Source: Symsagittifera roscoffensis
Taxonomy: Eukaryota; Xenacoelomorpha; Acoela; Convolutidae
Length of the DNA stretch: 64,000 bases
Assembly: GCF_963678635.1 (NCBI RefSeq)
Contig: NC_087067.1
Span: forward strand, 39,888,379-39,952,378
Direction: 5' to 3'
How positions within the stretch are numbered: the stretch's first letter is position 1; each line of letters begins with the position of its first letter. Positions 30,896 to 43,879 of the stretch are shown one piece after another. Made by a program: the position numbers and the translations under genes. The notes beneath the pieces were generated by a model that made no database searches, was not told the origin of the DNA, and saw only the letters and a list, made by a program, of their open reading frames with translations.

Positions 30896-32870
30896 TGAGC
30901 AGGGCAACCAAATAGTTTGAATAAATTTTTTATTTCTGAACTTTTGCTCGTGGAGGGAAACGAGAAAATCCTGCAATGCAAATCATAAGTCGCATTTTTG
31001 AGAAACACACGTATTTTTTTGGTAACTCAAACTTCATTCAACTAATTTTTCACATTTTTAGCAACTGATAACATGGGCATTTGAACCATCTCTCATCAAC
31101 CTGAACACTTTCGCAACTAAATCAATAAAACAGATTTTATTGCGATTAGTCGTGGCTGAACGAAACGATCGGACGCGTGTAGTCACCGACTGCTAAATTC
31201 CCAATGCTCTCGTCAGCGTAGTTTAACGACTTGACTCGCGCAAATGGTAATGGCTTCCTGGACTATTGTCCTCAATCATCCAAACCATGTCTGCAGAGTT
31301 GAAATATGACTCTGGAGAGGAAAACTATTCAGCTGGTTCTAAGCGTTGACTCCCTTAGGGTTGATTTTCATTGACCAGAAATTACCGTATCGCCATGATG
31401 AGGAGCATGAGTGTGTTGAGTTTCCAGGTAACGCCTTTTTGAGCGGGCAGAACGGTTGCATGGCAATTCCGGATCTTGATGCACGAAGTCAACTCTCATC
31501 CCGAGGAACAATTTCTTATACATGGCACACAGATGACGGAAGAAGTTCCTCGTCGAGCAGAGAAGGATTATATGCTCATTTTAAAGAACTTGTATCCTTT
31601 GATGGATAAAACTCGAGATGAAAGGCAGGTGTTCTCATACACGTGAATAAGAAGCCCCAATGTTTCTTTGAGCTTCGCGGCATCGTAAGGTGAAACATAC
31701 GCAGCAGTATGCAAACTTCAGATGTCGGCAACAGGAACCTTCCAGCGGAAAGTCCGCTAACATAAATGCATTTTTTTTTTTGCTTTTCATTTTTGGTATA
31801 ACACGCAATGGTGTTTTATTGAACGGAGGAAAAAAGGGATCCCCTTTACTTCATTTGGGTAACAGAATGCAGATAATCTAGTTTTTGTTGATGATTCTTT
31901 TTGTGAATAAAAATTAGATCTCATCAATACACTCAGATATCGGTTATCTAAAGTGATTGGATGCTTAACGTTAAACTCACCGGCAGTGATAGGGCAATTA
32001 CGACAAGTGGAGTGGACTGAACCACTGGGTACGATATACGCCGAAACAGGAGCTATTCAGCTAGACTTTATAACGGAATGTTCATTGTGAAGTGCGTTGA
32101 CTTCCACGCGGAAATCCTCTTTTTTTCAGAATCAGAAGCTTTTCTTAGGCTTACTATAACTTGGACGGATCGATAATAAAAGGAGTGTTTCGGTTTTGAC
32201 GTTGATGAGATGATAGCTTTAAAATAAAGCAGCAATTTTTTGCAGTTTTGGAAAAGAAAAAAACTCACTCCTGACGAAGACGGGTCTGCGGTTTTCAGGC
32301 GCCAAGAAAACCAGAAGCTTTTTCAAACTCTACAATTGGATCATTTGAAGTCCCAAAACACAAACGCTGTTATTTCCTTCTAAGTCGGACTTGAAAAACC
32401 AACTAATATTATTTTCAAAAAAGATGCACCCTTCACTTATTCACTCTCTAAAAGGAGTCCTCCGCAGTTATTCTGCGAGTGCCCGCATGTGCTAGATTGT
32501 CATTACTAAACATATGAAACCACTCGTCAAGTTTGGTGGGTTGGAGAGTTTCGGAAACCGGATTGGCCACAAAAAAGACAATTTGCTGGTAGAGTTCAAC
32601 CGTTGCAGTAGAGTGGTGCTATCACTACACATGTATAAACTTTCGAACATGATTGTCAATGTTTTTTTTTAGTTATTAGAAGCGGACGGCCACCAGTAAT
32701 GCTGCTTGCAATTCAAATTTAGGAGTCAAACGTGAGTTTCTTGGCGCTTTTCTGGTTTTTCCGAAACTGAAAGTTGTCTTGGCTTCTTCCGTGGCTAAGG
32801 AGTGATTGAGCATGGATTAAAATGGAGCAAGAGACGTTCCGATGAGACGTTCCGATGACTGTTGCCAAAC

Positions 32871-33160
32871 TTATACAATTCTGTTTGTTCAACCAGGGTG
32901 TCAAAGAATTAGTAGAAACTGTTAGATGGCCAAGTATTGGTAAGTCAAGATGCCATTCTTTGAGCTTTTTTGAAGCTCGCACGACAATGGCTCATCCTAC
33001 TATTGGCCGGAAACCTGCCAAAATTTTTTTAGTAAATGTTCTGTACGGCGTGACTGAAAAGATCGGGCCGAAAACCAACGAAGAGTATTTCAAGGCTGTG
33101 CGTCGTTTAAACGTTTTCACTATATCGTTGTTCACGCCAAGTGCTTGTTTGGCAAACTGA
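32871..33160 (+). pseudogene. Gypsy integrase fragment in array unit C1 (plus strand)
   Basis: The frame contains FNQGVKELVETVRWPSIGK and ARTTMAHPTIGRKPAK. This fits the end of gypsy integrases, where a lysine-rich helix is followed by RTTPH.TTG.SPAE-type sequence. No catalytic triad remains. The opposite orientation to the pol relics at 42.5-47.8 kb implies a separate source. Confidence 0.5.
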
Positions 33161-34472
33161 GACCCTTTTGAAATCCAAATTTGAGATCCAAATCATATCA
33201 ATGGAACTTTTCAATGAACTGAGAAACACCACTCACTCATTTTTATTTCTGATGAAACGCGAATCGGCGGATTGATAAGTGCAGTAGATCTCAAATTCAT
33301 ACCAATTTTTGACTTACTTTGTGACCAGAAGTGTTTTTTTGTTTACTATTTTTCAATTTCTGTTTTTGAGAAGAAAATTTTCCTCAACACTAAAACTGAA
33401 ACAATAAGATGGAAAACTTCAGTTTGGTGGCAGAGGACCACTGTGAACCCCAAAAATAAGTAAGCGGTTTGCAAACGAAGAATTGCGGAGCTTATCACCG
33501 TAAAACTTCAATGGTGAGATGACATGGAAGTAGTCTTATCCTGAAAAAAAATCCATGTCGGAGTAGGATTACGTAAGGGTTGACACTAAAGCTAAACTTG
33601 TTCAATATCACTGGCGTTTATGGTATCATACTGTAACTTCAAGTTTTTTTTCACTAAAAGGTGTATGGGATTGTAAGCTGGTTGGAGGGGATGACCTCAA
33701 TCTTTAGATTCATCAAATTTTGAAATCGGTGTATCAGCAGGTTCTGTCAATAAAACTTGTTGCGAATTTTTTTTTCGTTGACTGTGGGCTTCACTTTTTT
33801 TCCTGACAATTTAATTTTGCAAGCTGAACCACAAAATTGACTGCAAGCTGAACCACAAAATCACGATATTAGGACTGATTGGAATGTTGGACATTTTCAA
33901 TTTGACATATTCAAGCAAACCCTTTACGCGAAAAACAGACGTTGCACAAGTACCTTGTATTGTTTAAACCTCATTATTAGGGGATTGTGGCGAAAATTTT
34001 CGAAAGCCTGGTAATTTCTTTGATACTTTGGCAGGAAAAACTCTCTCGGCTCTAGGTAGGAGAACGTTGTGAGTATTGTTTCAACCATGTTTGGTCTTTT
34101 TTGAGATTTCCGAATTTTTAGAGAGTCATTATCCGATTGCAGGCAAAAAAACCCACAAACTTTACTCGGCTGCAAATTCATATCCTTGCGCTAGAGTTTT
34201 ATTGTTTGAAGACGCCACTGTACAAAAAAGGCGTGTTTGCTGTTGCAAACAACACAGGGTGGATACTATTGGGTGGCTTTTTTTCAGACATTATTGAAGT
34301 AGATATAAAAAAACTGAGATTGATTCAGAGGAATTAACATTTACTTGGATATTTTAAAGTTTAGTTGTTGAAGGGTTTGCTTGCGTGTCTCTTGAACTTC
34401 TGCATTTTCTGCCAAGTAGTCATTAAAAACTAGCAAGTGCCAGTTAATTTTTCATGTTGATTGAAAAATTGT

Positions 34473-34874
34473 CTAGCCCTCGCTGGAGCAAAGCAGTGCC
34501 CTCGAAATCTTGGGCACAAAATAGAGCCTTAAACACATGAACGGGATTTGAATTGGTAGGAGCGAAATGTATGCTGCTATTGAAAAATTGCTTTTCAGGG
34601 CTTGTTGAGAACAGATCAAGTATCCAAGATCAGCTTCTACTACACAATATTGTTTGCCAAACTTACAAATAAGAGGGGTTAGAACGAAGGCTAAAACCAA
34701 CATTAAGAAGCCAATTTGTGCATTTTGTGCGTTGTAAGTTGAATCCGCAACAAGGACGCTCACTTTGTCCTTCTTTTGATCTCTCATTTTCTTTGATTGT
34801 TCCGACAAAATTTTACCATGTTTAAAGACTTGTCTCCGGAATTCAGGAACATACAGACACATATTTGAGCACAT
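34473..34874 (-). CDS. Hypothetical 133-residue ORF spanning the C1/C2 junction
   Basis: It begins MCSNMCLYVPEFRRQVFKHG, has a charged middle and two hydrophobic segments (IGFLMLVLAFVLTPLI and SIAAYISLLPIQIPF). The N-terminal half recurs at 30743-30546, and a diverged inverted copy of its DNA lies at 51615-51716. The C-terminal half recurs in C2 and C3. It may be a piece of a membrane-protein gene or chance openness in a repeat; expression is not indicated. Confidence 0.25.
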   Translation of the reverse strand: MCSNMCLYVPEFRRQVFKHGKILSEQSKKMRDQKKDKVSVLVADSTYNAQNAQIGFLMLVLAFVLTPLICKFGKQYCVVEADLGYLICSQQALKSNFSIAAYISLLPIQIPFMCLRLYFVPKISRALLCSSEG

Positions 34875-34934
34875 GTCCAGTGCAAAGTTTGGCCTCGTAA
34901 TGAACTTAATGAATAATTAAAGCTTCAATTAATT

Positions 34935-35437
34935 CCCGTACCAAAAAAAAAATCTTAATGTCCAATCTAATTTCTGGTTGAAATTCTTTTTGAAAAAATT
35001 AAAGAAAGCAGGGTTTTTCTTAAAATTCTTTAGCTATCGTCCTAATTCTGATCAAAAGAATATAGCTAAATCTAGGCTGTTTCTAGCTAGAAAAAAGTCT
35101 CCTGGTGGACCTCAAACCCCTAACTTTGTGGTATCTAGTCGACTGCGCTAACCACTAGACTACAACCCTTGATGTAGATTAAAAGTTTTAGCAAAATTTT
35201 ACTTGTTGTAACAAGTAATAGTTTGCATTGTATTGCTACTGTTATTTTGTATACACGAAGCAAGTTTATCTCATTGCGGTTGAGCAGTCAACTGACTTCT
35301 CTTTTATTCTTTCCAGAAACTGTTTATTTCTAAACTAGTAAAAAATAGATCACATCTGCACATAAATTATAAGAAAACTAGGCAGGATAAAATAAGTAAA
35401 TTTTCTATCTAGAAAAACAGCCTCTCTTGGGTACGGG
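34935..35437 (-). repeat. tRNA-like CCCGTACC-family repeat, copy 3 (best A and B boxes)
   Basis: Bounded by CCCGTACC (34935) and GGTACGGG (35437). On the minus strand it carries TAGTCTAGTGGTTAGCGC (35163-35146), a canonical A box, and GGGGTTTGAGGTCC (35121-35108), a near-canonical B box, about 25 bases apart, as in a tRNA gene. Core TTTAGCTATATTC/TGATCAGAATTA is shared with copies 1 and 2. Confidence 0.72.
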
Positions 35438-35458
35438 TACTACTAATGAGCCATATGC

Positions 35459-35595
35459 GGCTCTTTTTCCAAGCACCCCACATCACGCGAGCCTCATTTT
35501 AATGGTGTAACGAGTTGTCTTACAAGGTCAATTTCGAAGATTAATTAAGTTTGCCATCGACTAAACAGTTTGTATGCTAACTTTAATAGCAACCA
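35459..35595 (-). repeat. Truncated family G MITE in array unit C2
   Basis: GGCTCTTTTTCCAAGCACCCC then AATGGTGTAACGAGTTGTC and GTTTGTATGCTAACTTTAAT; the second end is missing at the junction where C1 and C2 become collinear again. Confidence 0.7.
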
Positions 35596-37280
35596 AATAG
35601 TTTGAACAAATTTTTTATTTCTGAACTTTTGCTCGTGGAGGGAAACAAGAAAATCCTGCAATGCAAATCATAAGTCGCATATTTGAGAAACAAACGTATT
35701 TTTTTGGTAACTCAAACTTCATTCAACTAGTTTTTCACAATTTTAGCAACTGATAACATGGGCATTTAAACCATGTCTCATCAACCTAAACACTTTCGCA
35801 ACTAAATCAATAAAACAGATTTTATTGCGATTAGTCGTGGCTGAACGAAAACGATCGGACGCGTGTAGTCACCGACTGCTAAAATTCCCAATGCTCTCGT
35901 CAGCGTAGTTTAACGACTTGACTCGCGCAAATGGGTAATGGTTTCCTGGACTATTGTTCTCAATCATCCAAACCATGTCTGCAGAGTTGAAATATGACTC
36001 TGGAGAAGAAAACTATTCAGCTGGTTCTAAGCGTTGACTCCCTTAGGGTTGATTTTCATTGACCAGAAATCACCGTATCGCCATGATGAGGAGCATGAGT
36101 GTGTTGAGTTTCCAGGTAACGCCTTTTTGAGCGGGCAGAACGGGTGCATGGCAATTCCGGATCTTGATGCACGAAGTCAACTCTTATCCCGAGGAACAAT
36201 TTCTTATACATGGCACACAGATGACGGAAGAAGTTCCTCGTCGAGCAGTGAAGGATTATATGCTCATTTTAAAGAACTTATATCCTTTGATGGATAAACC
36301 TCGAGCTGAAAGGCAAGTGTTCTCATACACGTGAATAAGATGCCCAAATGTTTCTCTGAGCTTCGCGGAATCGTAAGGTGAAACATACGCAGCAGTATTC
36401 AAACTTCAGATGTCGGCAACAGGGACCTTCCAGCGGAAAGTCAGCTAACGTAATTGCAATTTTTTGCTTCTCAGTCTTGGTATAACACGCAATGGTGTTT
36501 TACTGAACGGAGGAAAATTGGGATCCCCTTTACTTCATTTGGGTAACAGAATGCAGATAATCTAATTTTTGTTGATAATTCTTTTTGTGAATAAAAATTA
36601 GATCTCACCAATACGATCAGGTATCGGTTATCTAAAGTGATTGGATGCTTAACGTTAAACTCACCAGCAGTGATAGGGCAGTTACGACAAATGGAGTGGA
36701 CTGAATCACTGGGTCTGATATACGCGAAACAGGAGCTATTCAGCTAGACTTTATAACGGAATGTTCATGTTTTGCAAAGCTTTTTTTATCGGTGGGTTGA
36801 GCTCTTCATTTATAAACAATTTTTGACTGTATTCAACAGTCGGTACATAAAACAAAGGTTCGAAGAACGCTGGCAAAGGGTTTTTGTCAATTCTCATCAT
36901 AATTTCACTGGACTTACAGTAAAATGGATATGCGAAAACGTTAATAAGTGCATAAAAAAGATTCACGACTTATATCGCCGATTGGAAAGAAGAATTAACA
37001 ACCGGGTAAACATGGAACGGAATGAAGCTGTTTGTCATGTGTATCTTTGACCTTTGTAACTACTCTTAATGTTTTCCTGGCTGCTCGTTCTATTCGTTTT
37101 TTGATGTTTTTCCGTAATTTTCCTTGTACCCTTTCAAATCCTAGATACAGTTTTTCTTGTTCCTTAGCTAATGCTTGTCTAGTTTCCACACTCATTTCTT
37201 CTTGTGTTGCTTGTGATGATGCAGATTAAAATGGAGCAAAAGACGTTCTGATGACTGTTACCAAACTTATATAATTCTTT

Positions 37281-37556
37281 TTGTTCAACCAGGGTGTCAA
37301 AAAATTAGTAGAAACTGTTAAATGGCCAAGTATTGGTAAGCCAAGAAGCCATTCTTTGAGCTTTTTTGAAGCTCGCACGACAATGGCTCATCCTACTACT
37401 GGCCGGAAACCTGCCAAATATTTTCTAGTAAAAGTTCTGTACGGCGTGACTGAAAAGATCGGGCCGAAAACCGACGAAGAGTATTTCAAGGCTGTGCGTT
37501 GTTTAAACGTTTTCATTATATCGTTGTTCACGCCAAGTGGTTGTTTGGCAAGTTGA
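37281..37556 (+). pseudogene. Gypsy integrase fragment in array unit C2 (plus strand)
   Basis: Near-identical to the C1 and C3 fragments; contains HPTTGRKPAKYFLVK and TEKIGPKTDEEYFKAVR. Confidence 0.5.
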
Positions 37557-38897
37557 GACCCTTTCGAAATCCAAATTTGAGATCCAAATCATATCAATAG
37601 AACTTTTCAATGAACTGAGAAACACCACTCACTCATTTTTATTTCTGATGAAACGCGGATCGGCGGATTGAGAAGTGCAGTAGATCTCAAATTCATACCA
37701 TTTTTTGACTTGTTTTCTGACCTGAAACTTTTTTTTTCTGTTTTCTAATTTTCAATTTCTGATTTTGAGAAGAAAGTTTTCCTCAACACTAAAACTGAAA
37801 CAATGAGATGAAAAACTTCAGTTTGATGGCAGAGGACCACTGTGAACCCCAAAAATAAGTAAGCGGTTTGCTAACGAAGAATTGCGGAGCTTATCGCCGT
37901 AAAACTTCAATGATGAGATGGCATGGAAGCAGTCTTATCCTGAAAAAAAAATTCATGTCGGAGTAGGATTACGTAAGGGTTGACACTAAAGCTAAACTTG
38001 TTCAATATCACTGGCGTTTATGGTATTATACTGTAACTTCAAGTTTTTTTTCACTAAAAGGTGTATGGGATTGTAAGCTGGTTGGAGGGGATGACCTCAA
38101 TCTTTAGATTCATCAAATTTTGAAATCGGTGTATCAGCAGGTTCTGTCAATAAAACTTGTTGCGAATTTTTTTTTCGTTGACTGTGGGCTTCACTTTTTT
38201 TCCTGACAATTTAATTTTGCAAGCTGATCCACAAAATTGACTGCAAGCTGAACCACAAAAACACGATATTAGGACTGATTGGAGTGTTGGACATTTTCAA
38301 TTTGACATATTTAAGCAAACCCTTTACGCGAAAAACAGACGTTGCACAAGTACCTTGTATTGTTTAAACCTCATTATTAGGGGATTGTAGCGAAAATTTT
38401 CGAATGCCTGGTAATTTCTTTGATACTTTGGCAGGAAAAACTCTCTCGGCTCTAGGTAGGAGAACGTTGTGAGTATTGTTTCAACCATGTTTGGTCTTTT
38501 TTGAGATTTCCGAATTTTTAGAGAGTCATTATCCGATTGCAGGCAAAAAAACCCACAAACTTTACTCGGCTGCAAATTCATATCCTTGCGCTAGAGTTTT
38601 ATTGTTTGAAGACGCCACTGTGCAAAAAAGCATGCTTGCTGTTGCAAACAACACAGGATGGATACTATTGGGTGGGTTTTTTTTCAGACATTATTGAAGT
38701 AGATATCAAAAAATTGAGTTTGGCTCAGAGGAATTAACATTGACTTAGATATTTTGAAGTTTAGTTGTTGAAGGGTTTGCTTGCGTGTCTCTTGAACTTC
38801 TGCATTTTCTGCCAAGTAGTCATTAAAAACTAGCAAGTGCCAGTTAATTTTTCATGTTGATTGAAAATTTGTCTAGCCCTCGCTGGATGAAAGTAGG

Positions 38898-39269
38898 GCC
38901 CTCGAAATCTTGCGCACAAAATAGAGCCTTAAACACATGAACGGGATTTGAATTGGTAGGAGCGAAATGTATGCTGCTATTGAAAAAATGCTTTTCAGTG
39001 GTTGCTGAGAACAGATCAAGTATCCAAGATCAGCTTCTACTACACAATACTTTTTGCCAAACTTACAAATAAGAGGACTCTGGGCCCTCGAAATCTTGCG
39101 CACAAAATAGAGCCTTAAACACATGAACGGGATTTGAATTGGTAGGAGCGAAATGTATGCTGCTATTGAAAAAATGCTTTTCAGTGGTTGCTGAGAACAG
39201 ATCAAGTATCCAAGATCAGCTTCTACTACAAAATATTGTTTGCCAAACTTACAAATAAGAGGAATCTGG
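38898..39269 (-). repeat. Two 186-bp in-frame subrepeats (C2)
   Basis: GCCCTCGAAATCTTGCGCAC recurs at 38898 and 39084. 186 bp equals 62 codons, and on the minus strand the frame stays open through both copies (ICKFGK.Y.VVEADLGYLI each time), giving a 133-residue ORF with two hydrophobic segments. C1 has one copy. Confidence 0.85.
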
Positions 39270-42111
39270 GCCACTTTTTACAAAAAACCGGCATATGCAA
39301 ACTCAAGTAAGCAATTTGCAAATTAATACAGGGGTTTGAAATAGGTGAATCTGATGTCGTCACTCAAACGGTCAGAATCAACAGCGCTTAAAAATAGATC
39401 GAACCAATTGTCTCAATCTAAATCACTTTTGTATTTGAAAAATACAAATTATGGTAACAGATCGTAAGGAGTGCTGGGACTGTCAGGGATTTTTGCGCCT
39501 TAATTGGTGATAAGGGCAGCTGGTTTCCAAAAACGTGATTCTTGGTGATGAGGTTACAATAATTGCAACCTCACTCTCAAAAAGCAGAAAACTGACTGAG
39601 GGCCATGTTAGTCTACTCGCACTCCGGCTGTTCGAAGACAATTCTTCAGTGGTAAATCGGAAAACTGATTGCAATTGTTGGAAATCTGAAATCTGCAGTT
39701 TTGCAAAGCTTTTTTTATCGGTGGGTTGAGCTCTTCATTTATAAACAATTTTTGACTGTATTCAACAGTCGGTACATGAAACAAAGGTTCGAAGAACGCT
39801 GGCAAAGGGTTTTTGTCAATTCTCATCATAATTTTAATGGACTTACAGTAAAATGGATATGCGAAAACGTTAATAAGTGTATAAAAAAGATTCACGACTT
39901 ATATCGCCGTTTAGAAAGAAGAATTAACAACCGGGTAAACATGGAACGGAATGAAGCTGTTTGTCATGTGTATCTTTGACCTTTGTAACTACTCTTAATG
40001 TTTTCCTGGCTGCTCGTTCTATTCGTTTTTTGATGTTTTTCCGTAATTTTCCTTGTACCCTTTCAAATCCTAGATACAGTTTTTCTTGTTCCTTAGCTAA
40101 TGCTTGTCTAGTTTCCACACTCATTTCTTCTTGTGTTGCTTGTGATGATGCAGATTAAAATGGAGCAAAAGACGTTCTGATGACTGTTACCAAACTTATA
40201 TAATTCTGTTTGTTCAACCAGGGTGTCAAAAAATTAGTAGAAACTGTTAAATGGCCAAGTATTGGTAAGCCAAGAAGCCATTCTTTGAGCTTTTTTGAAG
40301 CTCGCACGACAATGGCTCATCCTACTACTGGCCGGAAACCTGCCAAATATTTTCTAGTAAAAGTTCTGTACGGCGTGACTGAAAAGATCGGGCCGAAAAC
40401 CGACGAAGAGTATTTCAAGGCTGTGCGTTGTTTAAACGTTTTCATTATATCGTTGTTCATTATATCGGATCGGCGGATTGAGAAGTGCAGTAGATCTCAA
40501 ATTCATACCATTTTTTGACTTGTTTTCTGACCTGAAACTTTTTTTTTCTGTTTTCTATTTTTCAATTTCTGTTTTTGAGAAGAAAGTTTTCCTCAACACT
40601 AAAACTGAAACAATGAGATGGAAAACTTCAGTTTGATGGCAGAGGACCACTGTGAACCCCAAAAATAAGTAAGCGGTTTGCTAACGAAGAATTGCGGAGC
40701 TTATCGCCGTAAAACTTCAATGGTGAGATGGCATGGAAGCAGTCTTATCCTGAAAAAAATTTCATGTCAGAGTAGGATTACGTAAGGGTTGACACTAAAG
40801 CTAAACTCGTTTAATATCACTGGCGTTTATGGTATCATACCGTAACTCCAAGTTTTTTTCACTAAAAGGTGTATGGGATTGTATGCTGGTTGGAGGGGAT
40901 GACCTCAAACTTTAGAAAGATCGCGCGGAAAAATTCTATGAGTTGACTCATCAAATTTTGAAATCGGTGTATCAGCAGGTTCTGTCATTACATTACAACC
41001 TATTGCAATTTTTTTTTCGTTGACTGTGGGCTTCACTTTTTTGCCTGACAATTTAATTCTGCAAGCTGAACCACAAAATTGACTGCAAGCTGAACCAAAA
41101 AAACACGATATTAGGACTGATTGGAGTGTTGGACATTTTCAATTTGACATATTTAAGCAAACCCTTTACGCGAAAAACAGACGTTGCACAAGTACCTTGT
41201 ATTGTTTAAACCTCATTATTAGGGGATTGTGGCGAAAATTTTCGAAAGCCTGGTAATTTCTTTGATACTTTGGCAGGAAAAACTCTCTCGGCTCTAGGTA
41301 GGAGAACGTTGTGAGTATTGTTTCAACCATGTTTGGTCTTTTTTGAGATTTCCGAATTTTTAGAGAGTCATTATCCGATTGCAGGCAAAAAAACCCACAA
41401 ACTTTACTCGGCTGCAAATTCATATCCTTGCGCTAGAGTTTTATTGTTTGAAGACGCCACTGTGCAAAAAAGCATGCTTGCTGTTGCAAACAACACAGGA
41501 TGGATACTATTGGGTGGGTTTTTTTCAGACATTATTGAAGTAGATATCAAAAAATTGAGTTTGGCTCAGAGGAATTAACATTGACTTAGATATTTTGAAG
41601 TTTAGTTGTTGAAGGGTTTGCTTGCGTGTCTCTTGAACTTCTGCATTTTCTGCCAAGTAGTCATTAAAAACTAGCAAGTGCCAGTTAATTTTTCATGTTG
41701 ATTGAAAATTTGTCTAGCCCTCGCTGGATGAAAGTAGGGCCCTCGAAATCTTGCGCACAAAATAGAGCCTTAAACACATGAACGGGATTTGAATTGGTAG
41801 GAGCGAAATGTATGCTGCTATTGCAAAAATGCTTTTCAGTGGTTGCTGAGTACAGATCAAGTATCCAAGATCAACTTCTACTACACAATATTGTTTGCCA
41901 AACTTACAAATAAGAGGACTCTGGGGCCTCGAAATCTTGCGCACAAAAAGGAGCCTTAAACACATGAACGGGATTTGAATTGGTAGGAGCGAAATGTATG
42001 CTGCTATTGAAAAAATGCTTTTCAGTGGTTGCTGAGAACAGATCAAGTATCCAAGATCAGCTTCTACTACACAATATTGTTTGCCAAATTTACAAATAAG
42101 AGGACTCTGGG
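39270..42111. repeat. Segmental tandem array, unit C3
   Basis: About 2.84-kb repeat period to C4. Blocks in order: 39270-39701 (shared with 42112-42543), pol-tail block 39702-40156, block 40157-41738 shared with C1 and C2, two 186-bp subrepeats 41739-42111. It differs from C2 by a deletion near 40460 and scattered substitutions. Confidence 0.85.
40210..40480 (+). pseudogene. Gypsy integrase fragment in array unit C3 (plus strand)
   Basis: Same as the C2 fragment up to a deletion that joins FIISLF to unrelated sequence near 40460. Confidence 0.5.
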
Positions 42112-42993
42112 CCACTTTTTACAAAAAACCGGCATATGCAAACTCAAGTAAGCAATTTGCAAATAAATACAGGGGTTTGAAATAGGTGAATCTGATGTCG
42201 TCACTCAAACGGTCAGAATCAACAGCGCTTAAAAATAGATCGAACCAATTGTCTCAATCTAAATCACTTTTGTATTTGAAAAATACAAATTATGGTAACA
42301 GATCGTAAGGAGTGCTGGGACTGTCAGGGATTTTTGCGCCTTAATTGGTGATAAGGGCAGCTGGTTTCCAAAAACGTGATTCTTGGTGATGAGGTTACAA
42401 TAATTGCAACCTCACTCTCAAAAAGCAGAAAACTGACTGAGGGCCGTGTTAGTCTACTCGCACTCCGGCTGTTCGAAGACAATTCTTCAGTGGTAAATCG
42501 GAAAACTGATTGCAATTGTTGGAAATCTGAAATCTGCAGTTTTGCAAAGCTTTTTTTTATCGGTGGGTTGAGCTCTTCATTTCTAAACAATTTTTGACTG
42601 TATTCAACAGTTGGTACATGAAACAAAGGTTCGAAGAACGCTGGCAAAGGGTTTTTGTCAATTCTCATCATAATTTTACTGGACTTACAGTAAAATGGAT
42701 ATGCGAAAACGTTAATAAGTGCATAAAAAAGATTCACGACTTATATCGCCGATTGGAAAGAAGAATTAACAACCGGGTAAACATGGAACGGAATGAAGCT
42801 GTTTGTCATGTGTATCTTTGACCTTTGTAACTACTCCTAATGTTTTCCTGGCTGCTCGTTCTATTCGTTTTTTGATGTTTTTCCGTAATTTTCCTTATAC
42901 CCTTTCAAATCCTAGATACAGTTTTACTTGTTCCTTAGCTAATGCTTGTCTAGTTTCCACACTCATTTCTTCTTGTGTTGCTTGTGATGATGC
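42112..42993. repeat. Segmental tandem array, partial unit C4
   Basis: 42112-42543 matches 39270-39701 and 42544-42993 matches the pol-tail block of C2 and C3. At 42994 the array stops while the pol relic continues rightward, so the array end lies inside that relic. Confidence 0.85.
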
Positions 42994-43860
42994 AGAGGAA
43001 TCCGAACGTACTGGTTCCGGTAGTCGGCAGTCGTTCTGTCGGCCGCCATTTTCTCACTACCTCGAACTCTGACCATCGTTGTAAATCGTTCAATACATCT
43101 ACAGGAAATTGTGAGTGCATCAGATTTTTTTCAATCTAAGCAGGCGTGTTTTGTATTTTTGCAAAATAGGTTGTTTGATCAACTTGTGGTTTGTGCATTT
43201 GAAAGCGGTGTTGTCGGTTCTCGCCCAATGGATTCCTCGAACAGTGAAATTTTCATCACTCCTTGCGGAGCGTTTTTATGATTCAGACTCCACAAATGAT
43301 GCTAACTTATGGTGTGTTTTTTAATCGTTTGTCTGAATTTTTTATCTGTATTTCATTGTTTGTATCATTCATTTGACTACCACTATAGAACTGCGCTCAT
43401 CTAACGGTGCAAATAAGAAAAATATATTGTCTGTTCTAATAAAAGTAACTGAATGTTTTTCAATCTAAATAACTGTGCGTGATCGCATCTTATTTTAGGT
43501 GGAACGCGTTGATTGCATATGTAACTTTGCATGATTTTCATAGCAATGAATGCTGTAGTATTAAAAACTTCTTTAACTGTTGGGATTTTTGACAATTTGT
43601 CTTTTGCTACTCTTTCTATTTTATATGCGTCTCGATTCAGTTCATCCGGAAGGGTTCTGCAAAATCTATTTGAGCCCATTTCTTGATTCCATGGGTTTTT
43701 CTGTAACATTTTTTTTACCTAAGTTAGTACAATGTCGACAGTGTTGCGCCATATGGACAATCGATATGTGGGATATGCCATATGGTCAAGGGATATGTAG
43801 GAACCACAAATTTTTGCAAAAATCTGGCATTGCAGCGGATCCTGTGTGAGTGAAATGAAC
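42544..43860 (-). pseudogene. Decayed gypsy integrase and Pol tail (relic X2)
   Basis: From the right on the minus strand, in shifting frames: zinc-module remnant HTGSAAM..FCKNLWF, a CRHC pair, NQEM...LPDELNRDA, IPTVKEVFNTTA and PKIRCDHAQLF, matching the integrase order (LDFAGPLPDEL, S/TVKVV..TSA, RCDQAQ) though catalytic context is degraded. The tail follows with SSASSQATQEEMSVETRQAL and KLRKNIKKRIERAARKTL, homologous to 44720-44400. Many frameshifts; ancient. Its last 450 bp are the block multiplied in the tandem array. Confidence 0.7.
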
Positions 43861-43879
43861 ATTTTTCAGTCAGCTTGGA

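Larger units (their letters stand above)
30551..34670. repeat. Segmental tandem array, unit C1
   Basis: 4.1-kb unit followed directly by its copy C2 (the AAGAGGGGTTRGAACGAAGG start occurs at 30551 and 34671). C1 lacks about 690 bp present in C2 at 35016-35595 and has a private stretch at 32085-32825 where C2 has the pol-tail block. Elsewhere the copies are nearly identical by eye. Confidence 0.85.
34671..39269. repeat. Segmental tandem array, unit C2
   Basis: Collinear with C1 over 34671-36770 and 37229-39074. It contains a full tRNA-like repeat, a truncated family G MITE, the pol-tail block 36773-37228 shared with C3 and C4, and ends with two 186-bp subrepeats. Confidence 0.85.
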
